DNA from: Rhodobacterales bacterium 34-62-10
GTDB lineage: Bacteria; Pseudomonadota; Alphaproteobacteria; Rhodobacterales; Rhodobacteraceae
Direction of reading: 5' to 3'
DNA length: 10,993 bases
NCBI GenBank assembly: GCA_002282555.1
Contig: NCJR01000040.1
Span: forward strand, 1-10,993
A program made the position numbers and the translations under genes. Below the pieces are notes generated by a model. That model ran no database searches and was not told the DNA's origin. It saw only the letters and a list, made by a program, of their open reading frames with translations. Positions 1 through 6,250 of this stretch are shown here, piece after piece; the stretch's first letter is position 1, and the number at the start of each line of letters is the position of its first letter.

Positions 1-60
1 GACAGCAGATCGGCGGACAGCAGATCGGCGGACAGCAGATCGGCGGACAGCAGATCGGCG
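1..60. repeat. Perfect 15-base tandem repeat, four copies, cut by window edge
   Basis: The unit gacagcagatcggcg occurs four times head to tail with no mismatch and runs to the first base of the window, so the true copy number is unknown. Read on the minus strand it lies in frame directly behind an ATG at 65 and encodes the pentapeptide Ala-Asp-Leu-Leu-Ser repeatedly. Because the unit is a multiple of three, changes in copy number would lengthen or shorten the protein without breaking its frame. The identity of the copies points to recent expansion by slippage; an assembly artefact at a contig end is the main alternative. Confidence 0.95.
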
Positions 61-65
61 GTCAT
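1..65 (-). CDS. 5' end of an unidentified gene opening with ADLLS pentapeptide repeats (partial)
   Basis: On the minus strand an ATG at 65-63 overlaps the TGA of the preceding gene (64-62) as ATGA, the usual sign of translational coupling. The visible product is Met-Thr followed by nearly four Ala-Asp-Leu-Leu-Ser units, and the frame is open to the window edge. Only 21 full codons are visible, so no family can be named. The repeat is amphipathic (Leu-Leu with Asp and Ser) and could form a helix or an N-terminal extension before the real domain. The start is supported by the overlap and by the continuing minus-strand gene train; the Shine-Dalgarno is weak (a GGGGCGG stretch). Whether the repeats are translated cannot be settled here. 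Confidence 0.5.
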   Translation of the reverse strand, partial: MTADLLSADLLSADLLSADLL

Positions 66-439
66 GGCCGCCCCGTGCTTTGATCAATGCTGCGTTGCAA
101 CTCCTCGATCAGCGTGGCGGTGTCGCGCCCGGTCATCCGCGCCAGCTGTTGCAGGGTCAGGCCGCGCGGCGTGTCCGGCGGCAGCGCCAGCATCTCGCTG
201 ATCTCGGCCTGCTCCAACCCGTGCGACCGCGCGACATAGCCCGGCGTCATCCAGGGTTCGATCCTCTGGTTGTGATGGGCAGGGTCGGACCAGTAGATCC
301 AGAACACGATCAGCCGCAGCGCGAAAAACAGCGCAAAGACCGCCCCCAGCACCATCGCGACAAGGGCCAGACGATGATGCGCCCAGAGATAGGACAACGC
401 GGCCCGCCCTTTCGGTCGCGGCCTGCGCGCCGCTGTCAC
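62..439 (-). CDS. Small single-pass membrane protein of unknown function
   Basis: The product is 125 residues. I chose a GTG start at 439 because it overlaps the stop of the VWA gene as GTGA and has an AAGGA Shine-Dalgarno 9 bases upstream; longer in-frame starts would run deep into the VWA gene in another frame. The N-terminus is basic (Arg5, Arg6, Arg8, Lys10), one hydrophobic segment covers about residues 24-48, and a soluble tail follows. The positive-inside rule suggests a cytoplasmic N-terminus and a periplasmic tail. The tail holds an EPWMTPGYVARS stretch (61-72) and a segment GLTLQQLARMTGRD (93-106) that looks like a short helix-turn-helix-like fold. I do not recognise a characterised family. 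Its position behind the VWA gene suggests that it belongs to the same complex or process. Confidence 0.75.
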   Translation of the reverse strand: MTAARRPRPKGRAALSYLWAHHRLALVAMVLGAVFALFFALRLIVFWIYWSDPAHHNQRIEPWMTPGYVARSHGLEQAEISEMLALPPDTPRGLTLQQLARMTGRDTATLIEELQRSIDQSTGRP

Positions 440-1620
440 CGCGCCATTTCCTTCATCGCACGCTCGATCCCCGACAGGGTCATGGGCACCATCCGATCCT
501 CGAAAATCTCGCGGATCATCTTGATCGACTGGGTATAGGACCAGTATTTTTCGGGCACCGGATTGATCCAGACATGATGCGGCCACTGGTCGCGCGCGCG
601 TTGCAGCCAGACCTGTCCGGCCTCGGCGTTCCAATGTTCATTGGCGCCACCCGGATAGGCGATCTCATAGGGGGACATGCTGGCATCGCCCACGAAAATG
701 CATTTGTAATCATGCCCATAGGTCCGCAGCACCTCCCAAGTCGGGGTCTGCTGATCCCAGCGGCGGCGGTTGTCGCGCCACACGCCCTCATAAAGGCAAT
801 TGTGGAAATAGTAATATTCCAGATGCTTGAATTCGGTCCGCGCGGCCGAGAACAACTCCTCGACGACCTTGACATGCGGGTCCATCGAGCCGCCTGCGTC
901 CAGAAACAGCAACACCTTCACCGCATTGCGCCGTTCGGGGCGGGTTTTCACGTCCAGATAGCCCTGCTCGGCGGTGGACCGGATCGTGCCGTCCAGATCC
1001 AGCTCCTCATTGGCGCCGTCACGCGCCCAGCGGCGCAGGCGTTTCAGCGCGACCTTGATGTTGCGCGTGCCAAGCTCGACCGTGTCGTCAAGGTTCTTGA
1101 ACTCGCGCTTGTCCCAGACCTTGACCGCGCGCTGGTGGCGGAATTTGTCCTGCCCGATCCGCACGCCTTCGGGGTTATAGCCATGCGCCCCGAACGGCGA
1201 GGTGCCGGCGGTGCCGATCCACTTGTTGCCCCCCTGATGGCGGCCTTTCTGCTCCTCAAGCCGCTGTTTCAGCGTCTCCATCAGCTTGTCAAAGCCACCC
1301 AGGGCCTTGATCTCTTCCATCTCGGCGGCACTCAGATGCTTTTCGGCCAGTTTCTCCAGCCAATCGGCGGGGATATTCACGGCCTGCAACACATCCTCCA
1401 GCCGGATCTCCTCCAACCCCTTGAAGGTGGCGGCAAAGGCGCGGTCGAACTTGTCCAGATTGCGCTCGTCCTTCACCATGGCGGTGCGGGCAAGGTAATA
1501 GAACCCTTCCACGTCATAGGTCACCAGACCCGCCGACATGCCTTCCAGAAAGGACAGGTATTCCCGCAGACTGACCGGGATACCGCCTTTCCTGAGATTG
1601 TCGAAAAAGGGCAGGAACAT
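436..1620 (-). CDS. CoxE-like VWA-domain protein, partner of the MoxR ATPase
   Basis: The product is 394 residues and resembles the CoxE-like VWA proteins that work with MoxR AAA+ ATPases in assembling or activating target complexes. The N-terminal part (about 1-130) is helical and opens with MFLPFFDNLRKGGIPVSLRE, typical of this family. The VWA domain covers about 233-394. Its metal-ion-dependent adhesion site is visible as FLDAGGSMD (239-247), a DxGxS form of the usual DxSxS with Asp241 and Ser245, and a later FVGDASMSP (309-317) supplies a probable metal-binding Asp312. No signal peptide or membrane segment is seen, so it should be cytoplasmic. The ATG at 1620 lies 5 bases behind the preceding stop and lacks a clear Shine-Dalgarno, which fits coupled translation. 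The target of the MoxR/VWA pair cannot be read from the sequence. Confidence 0.93.
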   Translation of the reverse strand: MFLPFFDNLRKGGIPVSLREYLSFLEGMSAGLVTYDVEGFYYLARTAMVKDERNLDKFDRAFAATFKGLEEIRLEDVLQAVNIPADWLEKLAEKHLSAAEMEEIKALGGFDKLMETLKQRLEEQKGRHQGGNKWIGTAGTSPFGAHGYNPEGVRIGQDKFRHQRAVKVWDKREFKNLDDTVELGTRNIKVALKRLRRWARDGANEELDLDGTIRSTAEQGYLDVKTRPERRNAVKVLLFLDAGGSMDPHVKVVEELFSAARTEFKHLEYYYFHNCLYEGVWRDNRRRWDQQTPTWEVLRTYGHDYKCIFVGDASMSPYEIAYPGGANEHWNAEAGQVWLQRARDQWPHHVWINPVPEKYWSYTQSIKMIREIFEDRMVPMTLSGIERAMKEMAR

Positions 1621-1625
1621 CGGAC

Positions 1626-1793
1626 TTACAAGGACGCGCGGTGGACAAACAGCGTGATGAACAGACCGATGATGGCAAACCCGATGGCATAGCCCGCGGC
1701 ATATTGCGCGATATCCAGTTTGTTGCCCTGACGACGGGCTGCCGTCATCCCGCCGATGATGGCCCCGAAAAGCGCCGCGCCAATGATGATCAT
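1626..1793 (-). CDS. Small two-helix inner membrane protein of unknown function (55 aa)
   Basis: This short gene encodes 55 residues. Residues 1-18 are hydrophobic with several Gly and Ala, a basic and polar loop follows (ARRQGNKLD, 18-27), and a second hydrophobic segment covers about 29-50, ending in HRASL. The positive loop suggests a hairpin with both ends in the periplasm and the loop in the cytoplasm. The ATG at 1793 overlaps the stop of the lipoprotein gene as ATGA, and an AGGAG lies 12 bases upstream. The overlap at one end and the 5-base gap to the VWA gene at the other argue strongly that it is a real operon member. No function is known to me; a membrane anchor or subunit for the neighbouring proteins is a guess. 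Confidence 0.85.
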   Translation of the reverse strand: MIIIGAALFGAIIGGMTAARRQGNKLDIAQYAAGYAIGFAIIGLFITLFVHRASL

Positions 1794-3175
1794 ATCCGCC
1801 CGTTTCTCCTGTTCAGCGGATTGAGCGCGCTGATCTCGCGCAGTTTGGCACGAATGGCCCAGTCCGCTCCGAACCCGTAACGCGCCCAGCCCAGACTGTC
1901 CAGACGCACGGCCTGCGCCTCGACGCCGCGACCCGACAGTTCCAGCGCCTCGGCGCGCAGCATGTTCAGCGTGGCGACAAGGGCCGCATTCTCGTGGCGG
2001 ATCACCACGGGCAGGTGCACGCCCACCATATCGACCGCCTCTGGCCCGCGCCCCTGCGCCACCAGATAGGCGGTCAGTTGCGAGGCGACCATGGCGCGGT
2101 GCAGCCGATACTCCGGGCGCTGCGCGAAAATCCGGTCGGCAGTCTGGAAATGCGCCACCGCCTCTGCCGGATCGACAGGCAGGCTCAGACGGCCCATCAC
2201 GTAATGGGCAAAGCCAAGCCGGTGATCCTGCCAGCCCAGAGTCTGCGCGATCGACAGGGTGCGCGCTGCGGCGTTGCGACGGGCACCGGGGGCTGCCCCC
2301 ACACCCAGCGCGGTTTCCATCGCGGCACTCCATTCCCGCGGGGTATCGCCGTCATAGCGCGGCGGTACCGACTGGCCCGCCGGATTGATCCGCGCCAGAA
2401 CCGCGGGCAACCGCGCCTCGACCTGCGCACGTGTCATGCCCGACCGCAGATCGGGCGCATAGGTGGCCCGCAGGACCATCATGTCATAGCCGGTCAGCAC
2501 CGCATGGACATTGTCATCGTTGAACACCGACTGCGGCAGACGATACAGATCGTTGAGCGGCCCCAGCGCCTGCGCCAGTTCCTCGTGCAGGCAATCGCGC
2601 ACCTCCTGCGGCGAGGCATCGTTTGGCACGAAAATCGCCATACGCTCGCGTGTGGTCAGACGCGCCCAATCGGTGCGCGGGCTGCGCCGCGCCAGCCGGA
2701 ATTCGGACAGGCGGCTGATATTGGGCACCACGAAACAGGCGGCCTGCGGCAGATGGCTGCGAATCTCGGCGCGGCTGACCGCCTCGATGGTGATATTGGC
2801 CTGCGCCGCATCGGTCTGGCTGATATCGATCCCCGCCTCGTTGCGCAGACGGAACAGCAGCCGGTTCAGGTCCGACCTCAGCGTGGGCGGCGGCGTCCCC
2901 GTCACACGCAGGCTGATCGGCCCCTCGAAACGGGTCAAGACGGGCAGGGGGCGCCCTGATTCCAGCCTGAAGGACAGATCAATGACATCACGGGCCAGAT
3001 CGGTGTTGGATATGGCAAAGACCGATGGCTGCGGCGCGGAAAACACCCGCATCGGCGGCAGGTCACTGTCGATCGCATCGACAGCACGGCTGGGCATGTC
3101 CGCAGGGCCACCGGGCATACAGGCGGCCAGCAAAAGGCAAAACGGCAACGCGATAAACGGGAACAGGGATTTCAT
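1790..3175 (-). CDS. DUF2927-family lipoprotein
   Basis: The product is 461 residues and begins with a lipoprotein signal peptide: Lys2, a hydrophobic stretch, then the lipobox LAAC with the acylated cysteine at 19. It should therefore be anchored in the envelope. Residues about 60-245 match my recollection of DUF2927, including CLHEELAQALG (195-205), LNDLYRLPQSVFNDD (207-221) and YDMMVLRATYAPDLRSGM (230-247). HEELAQ resembles the first half of a gluzincin zinc helix, but the second histidine is replaced by Gln202, so peptidase activity is doubtful. The C-terminal third (about 300-455) is Ala- and Leu-rich and helical and could be TPR-like. I chose the ATG at 3175 because the signal peptide starts there, although the frame is open to 3370. 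No strong Shine-Dalgarno is present. Its stop overlaps the next gene. Confidence 0.9.
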   Translation of the reverse strand: MKSLFPFIALPFCLLLAACMPGGPADMPSRAVDAIDSDLPPMRVFSAPQPSVFAISNTDLARDVIDLSFRLESGRPLPVLTRFEGPISLRVTGTPPPTLRSDLNRLLFRLRNEAGIDISQTDAAQANITIEAVSRAEIRSHLPQAACFVVPNISRLSEFRLARRSPRTDWARLTTRERMAIFVPNDASPQEVRDCLHEELAQALGPLNDLYRLPQSVFNDDNVHAVLTGYDMMVLRATYAPDLRSGMTRAQVEARLPAVLARINPAGQSVPPRYDGDTPREWSAAMETALGVGAAPGARRNAAARTLSIAQTLGWQDHRLGFAHYVMGRLSLPVDPAEAVAHFQTADRIFAQRPEYRLHRAMVASQLTAYLVAQGRGPEAVDMVGVHLPVVIRHENAALVATLNMLRAEALELSGRGVEAQAVRLDSLGWARYGFGADWAIRAKLREISALNPLNRRNGRI

Positions 3176-3195
3176 CAGCGGCGCACCGCGCCATC

Positions 3196-3221
3196 TGATC
3201 CAAACCGTGATCCAAAGGATC
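3196..3221. promoter_or_regulatory. Direct repeat tgatccaaa x2 plus inverted repeat upstream of the lipoprotein gene
   Basis: The nine bases tgatccaaa occur at 3196-3204 and again at 3208-3216, a 12-base period. The second copy also forms gatcc-aaa-ggatc (3209-3221), a perfect inverted repeat. The cluster lies 21-46 bases upstream of the lipoprotein start, where an operator or activator site could sit. No protein is suggested by the motif, and the association with regulation is inference from position alone. Confidence 0.3.
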
Positions 3222-3494
3222 GCCCGTCCTTGTGGCGCGGAGCGGATAGGACGACCGGCACGGCCCGGCATGGTGCTGCCCCGCAGATCATGGCCATTGC
3301 CCGCAGGCTCCGGTCCAGATGGCAGGTCAGGCGTTGCCCAAGGCCGGACCACATGAAAAGGCGGCCCCAAAGGAAGTGGCGCGATGAGTGTCTGGTCATG
3401 TCCTGCCCTTGTCGGTTGTGTGGACAGCCACCGTGGACCCTGTTCCTGTCTGGGCTAAGGACAGTTCAAGGCAAATTTGCGACATTCCGGCCCG

Positions 3495-3521
3495 CCGGTC
3501 CGGGCCATTCCCGTGGACCGG
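3495..3521 (-). terminator. GC-rich hairpin downstream of the moxR-type gene, possible weak terminator
   Basis: ccggtcc (3495-3501) pairs with ggaccgg (3515-3521), and inside it ggg (3502-3504) pairs with ccc (3510-3512) with a 2-base bulge. An alternative stem ggcccg/cgggcc uses 3489-3506. The structure lies about 45-70 bases past the stop of the moxR-type gene in the direction of transcription, but no T-tract follows on the minus strand, so it may instead stabilise the 3' end or reduce read-through only in part. Confidence 0.35.
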
Positions 3522-3565
3522 GTGCAGCGCGAAAAGGGGGGCGGACCGTGCCATCCCGCGCGCGC

Positions 3566-4405
3566 TCAGCGCTGCCCGCGTGTCATGAAGGCAAGGCGTT
3601 CAAACAGATGCACGTCCTGCTCGTTCTTGAGCAGGGCGCCGTGCAGCTTGGGCAGCGCATTGACCCCGTCGCGCTTCAGATCCTCGGGCGCCAGATCCTC
3701 GGCCAGCAGCAGCTTGAGCCAGTCCAGCACTTCGGAGGTTGAGGGTTTCTTCTTCAACCCCGGCGTCTCACGTACCTCATAGAACTGCGTGAGCGCGGTA
3801 GTCAGCAGCTTTTCCTTGATGCCGGGGTGATGCACCTCGACGATCCGGCGCATCGTCTCCTCATCGGGGAAACGGATGTAGTGAAAGAAACAGCGCCGCA
3901 AAAACGCGTCGGGCAATTCCTTTTCATTGTTGGACGTGATGATCACGATGGGCCGGACACGCGCGCGGATCGTCTCGCCGGTCTCATAGACAAAGAACTC
4001 CATCCGGTCCAATTCCTGCAACAGATCGTTGGGGAATTCGATATCGGCCTTGTCCACCTCGTCGATCAGCAGCACCACACGCTCATCGGCCTCGAACGCC
4101 TCCCAGAGCTTGCCTTTGCGGATGTAGTTCTTCACATCGTTCACGCGCGCATCCCCCAGCTGGCTGTCGCGCAACCGGCTGACCGCGTCATATTCATACA
4201 AGCCCTGCTGCGCGCGCGTGGTCGATTTGATGTTCCACTCGATCATCCGCAGACCCAGCGCCGCCGCCACCTGCCGCGCCAGTTCGGTCTTGCCCGTGCC
4301 CGGCTCGCCCTTGACCAGCAAGGGCCGCTCCAGCGTGACGGCGGCATTGACCGCAACGGTCAGATCTTCTGTCGCTACATAGGCAGCGGTTCCTTCGAAT
4401 TTCAT
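3566..4405 (-). CDS. MoxR-family AAA+ ATPase
   Basis: The product is 279 residues, the usual size for a compact MoxR ATPase. Visible motifs in order are Walker A GEPGTGKT (33-40), Walker B LLIDEVDKAD (112-121), a sensor-1 segment TSNN (157-160), and a probable arginine finger region FLRRC (168-172). The family forms hexameric rings that act as chaperones, commonly with a VWA-domain partner; such a partner lies downstream on the same strand. No signal peptide or membrane segment is seen, so it is cytoplasmic. The ATG at 4405 is preceded by GGAGAG at a good distance; upstream in-frame codons lack family similarity. It diverges from dksA, and a 390-base spacer separates it from the rest of the presumed module. 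The substrate is unknown. Confidence 0.95.
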   Translation of the reverse strand: MKFEGTAAYVATEDLTVAVNAAVTLERPLLVKGEPGTGKTELARQVAAALGLRMIEWNIKSTTRAQQGLYEYDAVSRLRDSQLGDARVNDVKNYIRKGKLWEAFEADERVVLLIDEVDKADIEFPNDLLQELDRMEFFVYETGETIRARVRPIVIITSNNEKELPDAFLRRCFFHYIRFPDEETMRRIVEVHHPGIKEKLLTTALTQFYEVRETPGLKKKPSTSEVLDWLKLLLAEDLAPEDLKRDGVNALPKLHGALLKNEQDVHLFERLAFMTRGQR

Positions 4406-4440
4406 CGTCTCTCCAACCTGATGAACGCCTGTGTTGCGGC

Positions 4441-4469
4441 ACCCTAACCCGAAGCCCCCACCGCTGCAA
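4441..4469 (-). promoter_or_regulatory. Weak candidate promoter for the moxR-type gene
   Basis: On the minus strand TTGCAG (4469-4464) and TAGGGT (4446-4441) are separated by exactly 17 bases, with 3 of 6 matches to each consensus element. Transcription would start near 4434, giving a leader of roughly 30 bases with the Shine-Dalgarno well placed. In such GC-rich DNA a pair of this quality can occur by chance. Confidence 0.25.
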
Positions 4470-4487
4470 TCGGGGCACAAAGGGGTA

Positions 4488-4516
4488 GTGACAATCCACC
4501 AAGCCTGAGCTATTTG
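4488..4516 (+). promoter_or_regulatory. Candidate promoter for dksA
   Basis: GTGACA (4488-4493, 5 of 6 to the -35 consensus) and TATTTG (4511-4516, 3 of 6 to the -10) are 17 bases apart. Transcription would begin near 4523, just in front of the GGGGAGG at 4524-4530 and about 66 bases before the preferred dksA start. No GC-rich discriminator analysis or stringent-control inference is attempted. Confidence 0.35.
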
Positions 4517-4588
4517 CACCGCCAGGGGAGGCACCGGATGTCAGAGGATCACTTGATGACAGATGTTGGCCTTTATGAGGGAGCAGAC

Positions 4589-5011
4589 ATGAAAGCCGAA
4601 TCCTTTCATTCAACAGACTACACACCCGCCGAAGACGAACCGTTCATGAACGAACGTCACCTGGAATACTTCCGCAACGCCCTGATCAAATGGAAGATGG
4701 ACCTGCTGGAAGACAGCCGCGACACCATCGAGGGCCTTCAGGACGGCACCCGGAACATTCCCGACGTCGCCGACCGCGCCTCCGAGGAGACGGACCGCGC
4801 GCTGGAACTGCGGACCCGTGACCGGCAGCGCAAACTGGTCGCCAAGATCGACGCGGCCCTGCGCCGGATCGACGATGGCGAATATGGCTATTGCGAAAAG
4901 ACGGGCGAACCGATCAGCCTGAAACGCTTGATCGCACGTCCGATCGCCACCATGACACTGGAAGCGCAGGAACGTCACGAGCGGCGCGAAAAAGTGCACC
5001 GCGACGATTGA
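4589..5011 (+). CDS. dksA: RNA polymerase-binding transcription factor DksA (single-cysteine type)
   Basis: The product is 140 residues. DksA binds the secondary channel of RNA polymerase and, with ppGpp, adjusts rRNA and stress promoters. A long helical hairpin covers about 25-92, with the tip motif DVADRA (59-64) keeping the DxxDxA acids essential in E. coli DksA. The globular end contains GYCEKTGEPISLKRLIARP (100-118). Of the four zinc cysteines of E. coli DksA only Cys102 remains; the others are Thr, Thr and Ala, so a stable zinc finger is unlikely, as in zinc-independent DksA2 proteins. I prefer the ATG at 4589 (GAGGGAG 6 bases upstream) because family similarity starts there; an in-frame ATG at 4538 with GGGGAGG would add 17 residues. 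A strong terminator follows. Confidence 0.93.
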   Translation: MKAESFHSTDYTPAEDEPFMNERHLEYFRNALIKWKMDLLEDSRDTIEGLQDGTRNIPDVADRASEETDRALELRTRDRQRKLVAKIDAALRRIDDGEYGYCEKTGEPISLKRLIARPIATMTLEAQERHERREKVHRDD

Positions 5012-5037
5012 GCGGTTGGCAGATGCAGTAATACCGG

Positions 5038-5066
5038 AAACGCCGAAGCGCCCGCTTCGGCGTTTT
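5038..5066 (+). terminator. Strong intrinsic terminator after dksA
   Basis: A 12-base perfect stem (5038-5049 with 5054-5065), a 4-base loop and a short T-tract at 5063-5066 form a textbook intrinsic terminator 26 bases past the dksA stop. The A-run on the left arm means it could also work weakly on the other strand. It ends only 17 bases before the monooxygenase ATG, leaving no room for a separate promoter behind it. Confidence 0.9.
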
Positions 5067-5083
5067 CGTCTGAAAGGGACAGC

Positions 5084-6250
5084 ATGAGCATTCTGGGCCT
5101 GCGGGTCGTGGTCATCGGGGCAGGGATCGGCGGTCTGGCCGTGGCGCGCGCCCTTGCGCTGCGCGGCGCGGATGTGACGCTGCTGGAACAGGCGCCCGAG
5201 ATCACCGAAGTGGGCGCTGGCCTGCAAATCAGCCCCAACGGGATGGCCGTTCTGCGCGCTGTGGGACTGGACGCCGCCCTGATCGCAGCCTCCGTGCAGG
5301 CCCGCGCGGTCTGCCTGCGCGATCACCACGGCGCGCAGGTCGTCCGGCTTGACCTGACACGCCTGCCTGACCCCGCCTACCACTTCGTGCATCGCGCCGA
5401 TCTGATCGACCTGCTGGCGGCGGGCGCGCGCGAGGCAGGTGTCAAGATCCGCCTGTTGCAAAAGGTCAGCACCGTCGAAGGCGGCGCGCAACCGACCGTG
5501 CATCTGGCCGCGGGCACCACGCTGGCCGCTGATCTGGTGATCGGGGCGGATGGCCTGCACTCCGTCGTGCGACCTGTGTTGAACCAGACCGATGCGCCGT
5601 TTTTCACCGGACAGGTGGCATGGCGCGCGGTGGTGCCCAATACCGACAGGCGCGGGCCCGAGGCTTGGGTGCATATGGGCCCCGGCCGCCACGTGGTCAG
5701 CTATCCCCTGCGCGGCGGCACCGCGCTGAACATCGTCGCCGTGCAGGAACGCACGGCCTGGGCCGCCGAAGGCTGGACCCAGACCGACGATCCCGCCAAC
5801 CTGCAAGCCGCCTTTGCCGATTTCGGCCCGCCCGTGCGCGCGATGCTGGCCCGCGTCACGGATGCCCGGCTCTGGGGGCTGTTCCGCCACCCCGTTGCCC
5901 CGGTCTGGCAGCGCGATCATCTGGCGCTGCTGGGGGATGCCGCCCATCCGACCCTGCCATTTCTGGCCCAGGGCGCGTCCATGGCGCTGGAAGATGCATG
6001 GGTGCTGGCCGATGAACTGGCGCGCTGCGACACCATTGATGCGGGGCTGGCCGCCTATCAACACCGCCGCGCGCCCCGTGTGGCCCGCGTCATCGCTGCG
6101 GCCAATGGCAATGCGTGGAAATACCATATCGGCTTTGCGCCCCTGCGCATGGCGGCGCATGCCGTGATGCGTCTGGGTGGTCAACTGGCCCCTGACCGGA
6201 TGATGCGGCAATTCGACTGGCTCTATGCCCATGATGTGACCGCCGATTGA
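5084..6250 (+). CDS. FAD-dependent monooxygenase, salicylate hydroxylase/UbiH-like
   Basis: The product is 388 residues, normal for class A flavoprotein monooxygenases, which use NAD(P)H and O2 to hydroxylate mostly aromatic substrates. The N-terminal Rossmann motif GAGIGG (12-17) is followed by Glu35 at the end of the second strand for the adenosine ribose. HRADL (103-107) holds the conserved arginine, the DG motif lies in VIGADGLHS (152-160), and the GD motif in LLGDAAHP (282-289) binds the FAD ribityl chain. No signal peptide or membrane tail is seen. AAGGGA lies 6 bases before the ATG. The nearest upstream signal is the dksA terminator, so expression may depend on read-through or on a promoter inside dksA. 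The substrate cannot be predicted; annotation as salicylate hydroxylase would be over-specific. Confidence 0.92.
   Translation: MSILGLRVVVIGAGIGGLAVARALALRGADVTLLEQAPEITEVGAGLQISPNGMAVLRAVGLDAALIAASVQARAVCLRDHHGAQVVRLDLTRLPDPAYHFVHRADLIDLLAAGAREAGVKIRLLQKVSTVEGGAQPTVHLAAGTTLAADLVIGADGLHSVVRPVLNQTDAPFFTGQVAWRAVVPNTDRRGPEAWVHMGPGRHVVSYPLRGGTALNIVAVQERTAWAAEGWTQTDDPANLQAAFADFGPPVRAMLARVTDARLWGLFRHPVAPVWQRDHLALLGDAAHPTLPFLAQGASMALEDAWVLADELARCDTIDAGLAAYQHRRAPRVARVIAAANGNAWKYHIGFAPLRMAAHAVMRLGGQLAPDRMMRQFDWLYAHDVTAD

Larger units (their letters stand above)
3176..3565. other. 390-base spacer between the moxR-type and lipoprotein genes
   Basis: No convincing gene lies here. On the minus strand one 74-codon reading frame (3399-3175) has an AAGGG stretch 6 bases before its ATG, and its stop overlaps the lipoprotein start as TGATG. 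Its product is rich in Arg, Trp, Met and Cys, resembles nothing I know, and may be a leader frame or chance. The spacer also holds a 10-base palindrome gcaaatttgc at 3471-3480, a GC-rich hairpin near 3489-3521, and the direct repeats near 3200. It is much longer than the other gaps in this gene train, which suggests that the downstream genes have their own promoter here or that the spacer carries regulation. I found no clear -35/-10 pair. Confidence 0.6.

Noticed and set aside
1..60. CRISPR-like repeat
   Set aside because: The units are 15 bases, directly adjacent and without spacers, and they translate in frame behind an ATG; this is a simple tandem repeat.
574..1692. Long plus-strand open frame of 372 codons
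   Set aside because: It lies opposite the VWA gene, whose family motifs and operon spacing are clear; the plus-strand product has no recognisable domain and the frame is a by-product of high GC codon bias.
1994..2959. Plus-strand open frame opposite the lipoprotein gene
   Set aside because: It is the antisense of a well-supported DUF2927 lipoprotein and shows His, Arg and Gln-rich sequence without motifs.
3230..3742. Plus-strand open frame of 170 codons over the spacer and the end of the moxR-type gene
   Set aside because: Half of it is antisense to the moxR-type gene, and the rest has low-complexity Arg, Pro and Gln content without a family match.
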